Shown here one piece after another: positions 35,128 through 46,509 of a stretch of DNA of 64,000 nucleotides. Position 1 is the stretch's first letter. Every line of letters starts with the position of its first letter. The DNA is from Helianthus annuus. Lineage: Eukaryota > Streptophyta > Magnoliopsida > Asterales > Asteraceae. A program made the translations under genes and the position numbers. The notes under the pieces are model-generated. The model ran no database searches. It had not been told where the DNA came from and saw only the letters and a list, made by a program, of their open reading frames with translations. The DNA lies in the NCBI RefSeq assembly GCF_002127325.2, contig NC_035437.2, positions 113,785,801 through 113,849,800 of the forward strand, read 5' to 3'.

Positions 35128-35696
35128 TGTGAAAGCACCGGATCGATGACGAACATCAAACATTGCACTTGATTCAAGACATGAAGAACAAAATACGAAG
35201 AACAAGATAGAAATATGTAGAAGATGAATCTCTTTATTGATGAATCAGTCATCACAGATAACATACCAAAGGAGTAAACATCATCTACAAGCTGGTTTAG
35301 ATCACAAAGATCTAAACCCTAGCTTTCTCTCACTAACACATAGTCTCTCTCTCTCTAGAATTCACACAGAAGGATGAACGAGTGTGAATTCTAGAGAGAG
35401 AAAGCTGTGTGCAACTCTTGTAGCTTGGTGCATCTCTCCCACTCGTTCATCCTTCTGTGTGAATTCCAGAGAGAGAGAGACTATGTGTTAGTGAGAGAAA
35501 GCTAGGGTTTAGATCTTTGTGATCTAAACCAGCTTGTAGATGATGTTTACTCCTTTGGTATGTTATCTGTGATGACTGATTCATCAATAAAGAGATTCAT
35601 CTTCTACATATTTCTATCTTGTTCTTCGTATTTTGTTCTTCATGTCTTGAATCAAGTGCAATGTTTGATGTTCGTCATCGATCCGGTGCTTTCACA
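35128..35696. repeat. 569 bp near-perfect palindrome (LTR-like)
   Basis: Arms 35128-35384 and 35440-35696 (257 bp each) are reverse complements with one mismatch noticed (GAATTCTAG against GAATTCCAG). The spacer is 55 bp. The outer ends are TGTGAAAGCACCGG and CCGGTGCTTTCACA, so the unit as a whole starts TG and ends CA. The left edge abuts the C1 primer site. The right edge abuts D leader with no primer site. The sequence does not match the C1 left LTR or the D 3' LTR. Transcripts in either direction would fold into a 257 bp stem. Confidence 0.9.
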
Positions 35697-36462
35697 TTTT
35701 CCTTGTTAAAACCGAGTTTTTACAAGACTTTGGAGTGTTTGGACACATGGTTTAGCACCCGTTTTTAGTGTTTTTCTCGCATTTCTAGACTTAAAAACGT
35801 GTTCTAAACTAACCGGGTGTGTTAAAGAACGGGTTGGGTAACTTAAAACTTGTTTTTAAGGAACTTGGTGGTTTCCGACCAAATTCCGGCTTGCTCCGGT
35901 GACCGGATTTTCTGGATAAGACTTTCCTTTTAAGGAATATTTTATTTGTCAAATCTGAGTTGGTAGAAAGTAGGGTCTGACCATACCTTTCTGCCGAAAG
36001 TTGACTACCAACCCATCACCTTTTTCACCAACCTATCACTTTTCGTGTCAACTGTGTCAGTAGGTCGAAGGATATCCTTCGAAGTCGAAAGATCATCTTT
36101 CGATCAGAGGAGGTTCGACAGATATTGATCCTTCGAACATCCTTCGAAGTCTGTGTTTTATCTTTCAAGCCAAGGAATCTTTTCGAAGGATATATTGTTC
36201 GAGCTATAGTTCATATTCGAAAGATAAGGATCCTTCGCATTGGAGAATCTTTCGAAATCAATTGTTCGAAATTCAACAGTGATCTTTCGAACACTGTTGA
36301 TCCTTCGAACAAGTGTTGATCCTTCGAACAAGGTGTTGATCCTTCGATTCTTGTCTGTTTATATTTAACAAGTTTGTGTTGTCTTGTCTTTCGATCAAGG
36401 GATCCTTCGGCTGGCTGTTATCTTTCGGGATATTCATATAGAATTCATTTTTCTTATCAAAC
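35697..36462 (+). other. D 5' leader with TCGAAGGAT array
   Basis: Untranslated leader. From about 36060 to 36420 it holds about 20 TTCGA-centred words (ATCCTTCGA, TCGAAGGAT, ATCTTTCGA) in both orientations, including the perfect 18 bp palindrome TCGAAGGATATCCTTCGA near 36065. The same words form an array in the D 3' LTR (45440-45620). The primer site expected at its start is gone. Confidence 0.75.
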
Positions 36463-38536
36463 ATGAATCCGAGTTGGTGGGGAACTCCGGCTCCAGATAG
36501 TGGAAAATATACAAGTTCGGGTTCAACCCCCTCATGGTGGGGTACACCGGCTCCAGACAGTGGAAAGTACACGAGTACAAGTTTATCTCCTTCATGGGCC
36601 GAGTCTCCGGTCGACATCTTCGCAAGCGAATGCCATATCGTCAGGTCAATGGGCATTAGTATCAAATCAAACTCCGAGCATTCAAAGTATTTTGTTGAGC
36701 GAAAGCGAAACCGGGAGTTTGAATCGACCTCCAAAGTTGATGCACTTAAACGAGTATCCGGGCTGGGTTGATAGATTTCGTACATACGTTCTTGGTCAAA
36801 ATACCGAACTGTGGATACATTTCACTACAGATTTCAATCAAGCTATAGAGGTTGCTGCTTCAGATACTGCTACGTTTGCCGATCTTCCTGAAGATCAAAA
36901 GAAAACGTATGATCTGGAAAAGAAAGCATACCCCATTCTCACTCAGGCGTTATGCAAAGATATCTACCACCAGTTTGTTAGTTTCAAGACAACTAAGAAG
37001 TTGTGGGAGGGGTTGAAAACCAGAGGAGTAGGGAATGAAGCAACATGTCAATTGCGTCATGATCTTCTCAAGAAAGAATTTGACTGTTTCACTTGCATGG
37101 ATAAGGAGTCTTTGGGAGACATGACAAGTCGGTTTTATCACTTGCTTACAGAGTTGAACAATTTTGGAGTAGCGACAACTACAGCAGAAGTGGTGAAGAA
37201 GTTTGCTGATGCTTTGCCTCCCCAATGGAGTAGTTTCTTGGAAATCTTGAAGTATAACGGAGTGTTGAGAACTACAAATATCAACGACTTCGTGCAGCTT
37301 TTAGAAAACAAGGATCAGGAGGAAACATTAAAGGCAAAAAGAGTTCCATTGCCACAAAATCCAGAAATGTATTATGGAACTTCCAGTTCTTCGTCTGCAA
37401 GAACCGGTCCACATGCTCCACTACAAACGGCGTTTGTCACAAGCACGGATATGTATGGCAATCCAGTGCAAGTTCCTGTTAAGCCAGCTCCCACCACAGA
37501 CATGTATGGAAATCCAATACAACCACCTCCTCCTCCTCCTGCTCAACAACATGCGTGTTATGGAGGGACATCATCTGCTGGTCAGCAATCAAAACCAAAT
37601 ACAGTACAGCTCGACACTTCAAGCCTCTCTAAGGTCAGTGTAGAAGTAGCAAGGGAACACATGGAGCTGCTTAACACTGTAGTGAGCGCGTACTGTGGGT
37701 TAGTGGAAGGTCAGATTGGCAACATTAATCTGACACAAGAAGACTATCGGCAGATTGACAAGGAAGAGATGGACTTGATGGATATCAAGTGGGCCTTTGC
37801 TAGTGCTGTAAGAAGGGCAAAGGATTTCATGGAAAGCACTGGCAGAACCAGCTTGGAAAGCAAGAAAGACACCAAGTATGGGTTCGATAAACAGGCAGTA
37901 AAGTGCTTCAACTGTGGTGAACGGGGTCACTTTAAAAGGGAATGTACAAAGCCAGCACAGCACGGGAACCAGAACCCCTTCAGAAACCAAGGCAACCAGC
38001 ATAACCAGAACAGGAACAATGAACGTACATTGATACCTGTCAACAACCAGAGTCAAGCTGGAACATCAAATGCCAACCGGGCACTTGTGGTTCAAGTGGA
38101 TGAAGGTTGTGACTGGTCAATCCAGTTGAGTGGTGATGCTCAGGATGGTACAGCTTGTTTTGCTAGAATTGTGAAGGAGGCAGTTCACACCAGTGGTGGA
38201 GAATCTTCCGCCAGTGGTGGTGAATCTTCTGAAGATGAAGACTCTTCTGGGTACAGCAGGAGTGTTGATGAAGAATCATCCAGTTCAGGTGATGATCATG
38301 TGGGTGAGACAGCAAATGTTTCGGTTGATGCTGACATTGATGAGCTCTTGGAGGAAGCTGCAGCACTAAGTGATAGAAGATCTATTCTGGTGGATCAAGC
38401 TGCTTATTCTTCGTCTTCTCTCCATTCAGCCTTTATGGCTAATGTCGACGGTTCATCAAGTCAGGTATGTGTTGATGAACCCACTGTTGTAAATTGTGAT
38501 GAATGTGATAGGTTGCGTGCTAGATGTGCTGAGTAG
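36463..38536 (+). pseudogene. D gag, part 1
   Basis: Start MNPSWWGTPAPDSGKYTSS at 36463, with the segment PSWWGTPAPDSGKYTS present twice in tandem. A frameshift between about 36600 and 36645 moves to the frame that runs to 38536. Features: NEYPGWVDRFRTYVLGQ, YDLEKKAYPILTQALCKD, LRHDLLKKEFDCF and FYHLLTELNNFG (UBN2-type Copia capsid), Pro-rich DMYGNP repeats, the CCHC knuckle CFNCGERGHFKREC (about 37910-37952), and an acidic Ser/Glu/Asp tail. Ends CAE-stop at 38534-38536. Confidence 0.85.
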
Positions 38537-38544
38537 AGAAAAGT

Positions 38545-40329
38545 ATGTCTGAGTTGCAAGGCAAACATGATGCTTTACAAGCTAGTTTGTTTGACTTGCA
38601 AGACAAACATACTACAGTGAATGAGAATTTGTGTGACTTGCAAAGTAAGCATGAAGCTTTGCAAGAAAAGTATGATGTGACATTCATCCACAACCAGAAG
38701 TTGACTGTGGATCTTTCCAAGTGCACTGAAGCCAACATGTTTTACGAAAACCATGAAAAGGAATTTAAGTCGGTAATCGAAAAATTAAAGAAAGATAAAA
38801 CCCAACTGACAAAAATGGTTTCTAGAAAACAAACTGACATAAATTTGTATATATCTCGCCTTGAGACTATGCAAAAAGAGATGGCTTGTGTGAAAACCGA
38901 AAGTGAGGCGATCCAACTTAAGCTAGACAGTTATTTGAGCTCTAGCTATGTGTTGGATCACATCATTGACGTTCAGAAAGAGAAACGGGATGTCACATGC
39001 ATAGGTTACAAGAAATGTCCACCACCAGTGAGACACAATTATGATGCAATGCCTGATGAGGAGGATAGAGTGTTCTTTGAACCATCTGTTCCTCTAGATG
39101 TAAAGGAGTTTGCTACAGGGCTCGGATACAAGAAAGAAGTATCATCAGATTCAGATGTATCAGCAGATACATGTGTGTCTTCTGCTGAACTGAATCAGGA
39201 TCCTCCAGTCATTACTGAGGATGCTGATTCTTCTGATGATGAATCTGATGATGCTGTCCCAGCAAAGTCTGATGCGGTAGTCAAAAATGAGGACATACCT
39301 CTCGAGAATCACATTCTATGTGATCCTCCTGCAAAACCCGCTAAGACTGTTGCAATTGAGTCCTCGTCTGCAAAAGAGTCGGAGAGTGTGAACTTGCTGT
39401 ATACTCTTATTGGTGATGATAAAATCTATTCAGACAAAGACTTTCCCATTAAGAATGTGAATCAATCCTTAATCAGCAAAGTTTTTGAAAACTCGACAAG
39501 TAAGTTTTTGGGAAAGACAGGACCACGTGTTACAGTTACACAGTGTCCTCCTATTCCAAAGGCCGAAATTCGAAAACAATTTGGCAACAAGAAATTACCA
39601 ACAGTGCAGAAACAACAAAATCACACCAAGCCAAAAGCATAATCACCGGCTCAAACTCAAAAGAAGCCGAATCAGAAGAAAAACAAGAATGTAAACTTTG
39701 TGAAATCGACGGGAACGGACAAAATTGAAATGTTTGAAAATAAATCTAACTTAGATTTTGTCAAGAAAGCTACTGTTCTGAAAAGAAATGAACAAACAAG
39801 TTCAAATCCTAGTACCTCGGGTTCACAAAGTTCAACATCATCGGCTAAACGATCACATGATACTTCGGGGTTTGTTGAACGAAGATCATGTTTTGAATGT
39901 GGAACAATTGGACATATAATTCGAAATTGTCCATACCTTCATAAACAAAAAGGCAAAGTTGATGTTCCCCATGACCAAAATGACCGTAAGGAAACTGTTT
40001 CGGGAAAACAAGATCCCCGCCTTGTAAAAGAAAGGGAAAAGAAACAGAAACGCCAACAGGTCAAGAAAATTGAAAAGGCAATTAAAACCGATATGGTTAA
40101 CAAAACATCTGTTTCTGTCAAACCAGAAAATTCAAAAACTTCAGACAACCATGAAGTTAAATTTTTAAAGAATAACACTGGTAAAACAAAACAGACCTGG
40201 AAACCAAAAACGGTTACTAAATCAGGGGGACCATCACAATTTACCAATCATCAAAGACAAGAAGGTATTGTTATTGATGAAAATGGAAGACCCAAGACCA
40301 CAATGGCTTGGGTCCCCATCTCCAACTAA
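38545..40329 (+). pseudogene. D gag, part 2: coiled coil and second zinc knuckle
   Basis: Two in-frame pieces, 38545-39642 and on to 40329, divided by a TAA at 39640-39642. It begins with heptad-like repeats (LQGKHDALQASLFDLQDKH) and carries IGYKKCPPPVRHNYDAMP, an Asp/Ser-rich stretch, NLLYTLIGDDKIYSDKDFPI, a basic linker, and the knuckle CFECGTIGHIIRNC (about 39895-39936). The end is GRPKTTMAWVPISN-stop. Related segments exist in A (8394-6932), E (55393-56763) and E2 (50554-50817). The junction with part 1 has both a stop and a frame change. Confidence 0.85.
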
Positions 40330-40337
40330 TCATTTGA

Positions 40338-43300
40338 GTTCATGTGCAGGGTGTTCCAGGAGGAACTATCAGTAGTCATTGGATTGTTGATAGTGGGGCA
40401 TCCAGGCACATGACAGGCGACATGAAGCTTCTCTACGACGTCAAATCTATTAGAGGAGGTTATGTTGCTTTTGCTGGAGATAAAGGTGGATATATTACGG
40501 GTGAAGGAATGATATCCAACGGGATTGTCAGCTTTGACAAGATCAACTTTGTGCAACAACTTGATCACAATCTTCTTAGTGTTTCTCAAATTTGTGACAA
40601 GCAATTCTCAGTACACTTTGATGCTAATGGATGTTATGTGATGAAACCCGGCTTCAAAATTCCAAAAGAATGGATTCTCTTCTCAGCTCCAAGGATAAAT
40701 GATTTGTACGTCCTTGATATGAGCCAAGCTATTACCACGTCTGCACAAGCAACTTGTTTCGTTTCCAAAGCCACAGAAAAAGACTCTATCTCTTGGCACA
40801 GACGAATGGGTCACATTCACTTACGCAAAATGAATCATTTGGTTTCAAATGAATTGGTGAATGGTGTTCCTCTTAAAAACTTCCATCTTCAAGACGTCTG
40901 TGTTTCGTGCCAGAAGGGAAAACAAACGAAGAAACGACATCCTACAAAGAAGATCAACACGGTAGCAGTTCCTCTTGAACGTTTGCACATGGATTTGTTC
41001 GGTCCTGTCAAGCACAAGAGTATTCGGAATGATCAATACTGTCTCGTGATTACTGATGATTATTCAAGATTTTCTTGGGTGGCGTTCATGGCACACAAGA
41101 GTGAAACCTTTGGTATTATCAAAAACTTGATCATTCAGATTGAGAATTTGTATAAATTGAAGGTTAGGCGGATACGTAGCGACAATGGTACTGAATTTAA
41201 AAATCATGCCATGGCGGAGTTTTGCACTTCAAAGGGTATTCTTCATGAGTTTAGTGCAGCTTATACTCCTCAACAGAATGGCGTCGCTGAACGTAAGAAC
41301 CGCACAATGATCGAGACTGCTAGGACAATGTTGGTAGAGTCACAGTTGCCCATTCCATTCTGGACTGAAGCTGTGGCCTCTGCATGTTACACATTGAACC
41401 GAGTCCTTACAGTCAAAAGGCACAATAAGACCTGCTTTGAGCTTCTTCAAAAAAGGAAACCAGATTTGTCTTATCTTGAACCGTTTGGAGCTCCATGTAC
41501 AATCATCGATCCTAATGGAAAGTTTGGGGCAAAAGCAATTGATGGCTACTTTCTTGGGTATGCCACCCCTAACTTACGAGTCTGGAATCTAGAGACTAAA
41601 AGGGTCGAGGAATGGTCTGAGGTCAGAATACAAAGGCACACTTTGCCAGTCAAATGTCCTGGTCAGCCTTGGATGTTTGAGTACGATGACTTTTTCAATT
41701 CGATCAATGTTGAAGCCGTTGAAGAAAGTGCTGCGGCAAGGATGTTTTTCGAGAGTGACAATGCAACAGTTTCACCGGTGGTTCGTCCAATTCTTGTCAA
41801 TCAAGAACCTTCTTCGGTTAACAATAATACTCTCGAGAATGAGGATTTTCATGATGCAACCGAATTGAACGAATCTTCAGAGGATGATGAATTTCTAGAT
41901 GCAGATCAAGAAGCTCCAACAACAGCAGTACATGGTACTTCAGAGGGTACTCCACCAGTGGATACACATAGAACAGTTGAAGCAACTGCATCATCCTCTT
42001 CGTCAATTCCGGGCATTGATTTAGTTGTTGATCTCAATCTCAACAACCTGGGTATAAATATTCCAGTTCCAGATAATCCAGAAACAAGGATTCATAATAC
42101 CCATCCTCAACAAAACATCATTGGAAATGTGCAAAGTGGCATTCAAACAAGAAACATGTTGCGAAACAACAACAATGCAGGCCTGTATGCAGCTATTCGA
42201 GAATCCGGACAACAAAACGATTGGTCTTTCGCGTGTTATGTTTCACAGGAAGAGCCAAGAACTTGGAAAGAAGCCATGAAAGATAACTCTTGGGTTGAAG
42301 CAATGCAGGAAGAGCTGCAACAATTCCAGAAGCTTGGTGTCTGGAAACTCGTAGAGAAACCTGCTGGATACAAGAAGATTGGTACCCGTTGGGTTTTCAA
42401 ATGCAAAAAGGATGACCGCGGAGTTGTTATCCGGAACAAAGCACGTTTAGTCGTTCAAGGTTTTCGTCAGATAGAAGGAATCGACTACAACGAAGTCTAT
42501 GCACCTGTTGCACGTCTGGAAGCAATTCGGATCTTTCTGGCTTATGCCTCATTCAAAGGATTCAAGGTTTACCAGATGGACGTCAAAAGTGCATTCTTAC
42601 ATGGTGTGGTTGAAGAAGAGGTGTACGTCGAACAGCCTCCAGGTTTTGAAGATCATATCCATCCCGATCGGGTTTGTTTGCTCAACAAAGCTCTCTAGGG
42701 TCTACATCAAGCACCGCGAGCTTGGTATGCAACCTTATCTAACTATCTGCTGGAGAACGGTTTTCGAAGAGGCCTTATCGACTGTACTCTTTTCATCAAA
42801 GAACAAGATGGAGATCTTCTTCAGGTACAGGTATATGTTGATGATATTATTTTTTGTTCTACTAATGATGTCTTGTGTAGGAATTTCGAGCGCATAATGC
42901 AGGATAAATTCGAGATGAGTGCTATGGGGGAAAGGACTTTCTTTTTGGGCCTACAAGTGCAACAAACTGAGTCTGGGATATTCATCCATCAGACTAAATA
43001 TGTTGGTGACATCTTGAGCCGGTTCCAGATGTCTGATGCAACGCCCATTGGTACCCCACTACCACAAAATCACGGAATTACTCCAGACTTGAAGGGTGAA
43101 GCTGTTTGCCCCTCATACTATCGCGCAATGATCGGATCTCTTATGTACCTCACAGCATCAAGACCAGACATAATGTACCCAACGTGCCTGCTTGCCAGAT
43201 ATCAAGTCAACCCGAAGGCCTCACATCTTGCAGCTGTAAAAAGGATTTTTCGTTATTTGAAGGGTTACCCTGACACCGGTCTATGGTACCCTAGGGATAA

Positions 43301-43781
43301 TAACTTTGACTTGGTCGCTTTCAGTGATTCTGATTTTGGCGGATGCAAAATCGACGGCAAATCCACAACGGCTGGATGTCAGTTTTTAGGAAATCGCCTA
43401 GTCACATGGCAGTGCAAGAAGCAGACTTGTGTTGCTACATCAACATGCGAAGCTGAATACATTGTTGCCTCAAGTTGTTGCTCCCAAGTTCTGTGGATCC
43501 AACAACAATTGCGGGACTACGGTTTTGAATTCCTAACTACTCCTATTTACGTTGATAATTCTGCTGCATTACAGATCACTAGAAATCCTGTGCAACACTC
43601 AAAGACCAAACACATCGAAATCAAATATCACTTCATACGTGATTGCTTTGAGAAAAGGCTAATCGATGTTGTTAAGGTCCACACCGATGACCAACGTGCC
43701 TACCTTTTTACCAAAGCATTTGACAAATCAAGATTTGACTTTTTATTAATGGTAAACGACATTAAGGTCAAGCAAGAGTAA
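40338..43781 (+). pseudogene. D pol: protease, integrase, RT, RNase H (one nonsense codon)
   Basis: One long frame opening after a TGA at 40335-40337. Protease [13 protein letters not shown]; integrase zinc region [16 protein letters not shown] and CVSCQKGK; integrase core [77 protein letters not shown]; RNase H AFSDSDFGGCKIDGKST, STCEAEYI, YVDNSAA, HSKTKHIEIKYHFIRD and TKAFDKSRF. The only break is TAG at 42696-42698, at a position that is Tyr in A (KALYGLHQ), so a single base change explains it. No ATG is needed at the start if pol is made as a fusion with gag. Confidence 0.95.
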
Positions 43782-45284
43782 AACCAACATCGGAAAATCA
43801 TTTTTGTAAATACCTTTGTGTTTTCAAATTTTATCTTAGTTTATTGATTTTAGGGGGAGTAAATCCAAAATCTGAAAATCCAAAAACATCGAAAAATTTC
43901 AAAAACACAAAAACAATAGAAAAGCAAAAATGAGTTTCCTGGCGAGCAAAAGAGAAAATGATAGTACATCAGTGGTCTATCCAAACCTCTTTAAACCTTA
44001 AATGAAAAACGATAAGCAGCTCTATATAAGATGTATCGGTAGGCTCCCAATCATTTTAAAGTGTGCAGGGTGATATAAATCTTAAATCGACTGAAGACCA
44101 GGTGGGAACCATTCATTGGCATATGGTCTTAGTACCGAAATTTCGTTTGATAGATTGCCGAGGTTCTGAGATATTCGGTCTTTATGCTGCTTATCATCTG
44201 GGTATCATGGTTGTATCTTTTACCGAAAAATAACGGGGACGCAAGTCTAGATCTTCCATGATACTATACATACGTGTACATACTGCATACTGCATACGAC
44301 CTCAATAAGTGATAAACAATCACATGTCCATATCAAATAAGTGATACAATATCACATTTTTCCGGGAGTCAAGTTCGTCTCTCTGCTGTACGAAAGTACT
44401 GACCTGTTCACGGACTTGCTCCTGTGCCCTCATGCATATGAAAATCAAGTTCCTCATCAATAAGTGATTCTATCACATAGGCCTGAACAACAAGAGCGTT
44501 TTGGCATGACCGTACACTGATATGATTCTCTTACCCTCGAAACTTGCAAAAAGAAGTCTGTATATATTTATTTACTGCTTTCAGTCTTTACATTTCGAAA
44601 TATTAAAAATACCAAAAAGATTTTAAGTGAGTTTTAATATAAACTTTATAAAAGCCAAAAAGATTTTATTTCTACTTTATTTTCGATCGTACGATGTTGG
44701 AGCTCGAGTCTTCGTTACCTGAAACCTGAACGAAAACCGAATTGACTAAATCTTCATAAACGGTCGAAATTTGCAAGTTTTTGAAAGTTAAAAACTAAAA
44801 CTGCCAAATTTATTAAACTTTCAAACTGTCGGACGGTGTTTGATTGAAACATGGTCATACGTGTGTCACTTGTTTATACTAACTATATTCCAAGCAGTTG
44901 TTCTCATTACGCGTTTAGATTTCTTGCATGTGCAGATCCTAAAGGCAAGGAGAACATAGTCGATGGCAAGCTTTGGAATGAAGACACGACGTGAAGGCAC
45001 TCAAAAGATGAAGATGATCGAGTTGCCGCTGACCATCATCAACACCACAAGGATCTCAAGCATTGAAGATCAAGTCATTCACGAGCATAACTCAAGGGGG
45101 AGCTTATGTTAAGGGGGAGTTTGTCAACACACTTCCTACATGATACGGGTAGTTTGTTGATACACTCTCTGCTTTCAAGACGTGAAGACTTTGAAGATCC
45201 TCCGACATTGAAGACTTGAAAGGACATCAGAGTCTTGAAGACACGAAGATCAAAGATGATCAAGATCGAGACAAAGCTACAGCC
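43782..45284 (+). other. D 3' untranslated region
   Basis: About 1.5 kb between pol and the 3' LTR. It starts with a purine tract TTTTAGGGGGAGTAAAT at about 43850. The repeated phrase CAAAAAGATTTTA occurs at about 44613 and 44649. Two more AAGGGGGAG tracts lie at 45094 and 45111. The reverse complement of this region is recognisable in E2 (47640-48760), so it is a conserved part of the family. Confidence 0.65.
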
Positions 45285-45293
45285 AAGGGGGAG
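45285..45293 (+). other. Polypurine tract of D
   Basis: AAGGGGGAG directly before TTTGTTGGTGCAC, where the LTR begins at 45296. Two similar tracts stand 174 and 191 bp upstream. Confidence 0.75.
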
Positions 45294-45295
45294 TT

Positions 45296-45937
45296 TGTTG
45301 GTGCACTTGTGTCTGTACTTTGTCTGTATTCGGTCATGATGTAAAACGATGTCTTTGTTAGTCATGTAAGTTTGACCAAGTCAACCATCCTCTTGGTTTG
45401 ACTTGGCCAAACAGTTATAATATGGTTGTAAATTGTCTGTGTCGAAGGTTGGGTCATCGAAGGATTGTTTCTATCCTTCGATGAGCTCGATAGATATCCA
45501 ACGAAGGATACTGATGGACCTCGAAGGATATACCATCCTTCGAGGTATATGTGGATCCTTCGATGGCAGTATGATCGATAGATGATCTTTCGGTCAGTAA
45601 ACATGATCCTTCGACCAGATGATCTGTTATGGGTATATATATACCCATGTTGTGTTCACTTGTGGGCAGAGTTAGGTGACACACATATAGAAAGATAGAC
45701 ACTCCACAGAGAACACACACACACTGTTAGAGAGTTTACAAAACAGATTTGTAAACATTGAGCTTGTAACCGAACCTTTCATACGCATTAATACAAGCGG
45801 TGTTAATCGGTGAATATTGCGTGTCTTGTGTTTGTTCTTGTTTCATCTCGGTTTGCACTCTAGCTTGGATTCCGCACTTGCTAGTGTGTTTCATATAACA
45901 AGGTTAAGGTATGACCTCATCCTCCGAGGGACCTACA
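45296..45937 (+). repeat. D 3' LTR
   Basis: About 642 bp, TGTTGGTGCAC to GGGACCTACA. It contains an array of ATCCTTCGA/TCGAAGGAT words at about 45440-45620 in both orientations and, near its end, GGATTCCGCACTTGC and GGGACCTACA in common with the H LTR. No matching 5' copy is present. The right flank is CAACT, but no left partner can be checked. Confidence 0.8.
45634..45643 (+). promoter_or_regulatory. TATA box of D LTR
   Basis: TATATATATA inside the palindrome GGGTATATATATACCC, directly downstream of the TCGAAGGAT array. Likely LTR promoter; it would be the 3' copy here and could drive outward transcription into 45.9 kb. Confidence 0.5.
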
Positions 45938-46509
45938 CAACTCCAAGTTACAGATTGCCAAAATTACACATCAAGTAATAAATTTATGGAAAAAAACTAA
46001 GTGACTCGTGCATTTGCCTTTATACATTACAAATAGTGACTTTCGATCTGTTTCCTTTTTAACTTTTATTGTATTTAATCCGTTACATCCATAACTAGAT
46101 AACTAGTTGAGCGAATAAACTGAGGTCACTAATTGTAATTTTGACTCGCACTGACCAATTTGGTTTGTAAGGATGGTGACACATCATAAGAGGAATCATT
46201 AAGAAGCACAATAAGAATGTAATCAATGGAGTTTCTATCGGTTGATGCTTGTTTAGACAAGGTAAGCGAAACATGTGACGTCATTATGTGTATAGAGCAA
46301 AACAAGAACAATCCAGTTTACTTAACAGTTTCGTATCCCAGGTGCTATATATATATATATATATATATGATATGTAACCGCAGTTCTCGATTGCACATGC
46401 ATATGATCATGTGGAATCCAACAAGCACGATGGGTTCTTCTTTCAAACTTTTAACAAAACGTTGTGTTTCATTACTTGCTTGTTTTTTCCTTGCACTTTA
46501 GCTTTTGAG
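45938..46509. other. Unassigned DNA right of D
   Basis: No gene or element recognised. It contains an (AT)n microsatellite at 46346-46368. Short frames here have no family features. Confidence 0.4.

Larger units (their letters stand above)
35697..45937 (+). mobile_element. Element D: Copia retrotransposon, nearly full coding set
   Basis: Plus-strand element with leader, two-part gag, protease-integrase-RT-RNase H, 3' untranslated region, polypurine tract and 3' LTR. Its 5' LTR and primer site are missing: the leader starts directly at the palindrome. Coding breaks seen: frameshift near 36.62 kb, stop at 38534, stop at 39640, stop at 42696. It is the best-preserved Copia copy in the window and a good reference for A, E, E2 and H. 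Lineage may be SIRE/Maximus-like from the long gag, but I am not certain. Confidence 0.88.

Noticed and set aside
35341..35480. CT/GA tracts as a simple microsatellite
   Set aside because: The two tracts are paired parts of the palindrome arms and are better explained by the inverted repeat.
46220..46500. Small plus-strand frame as a host gene
   Set aside because: Short, spans an (AT)n microsatellite and has no recognisable features.
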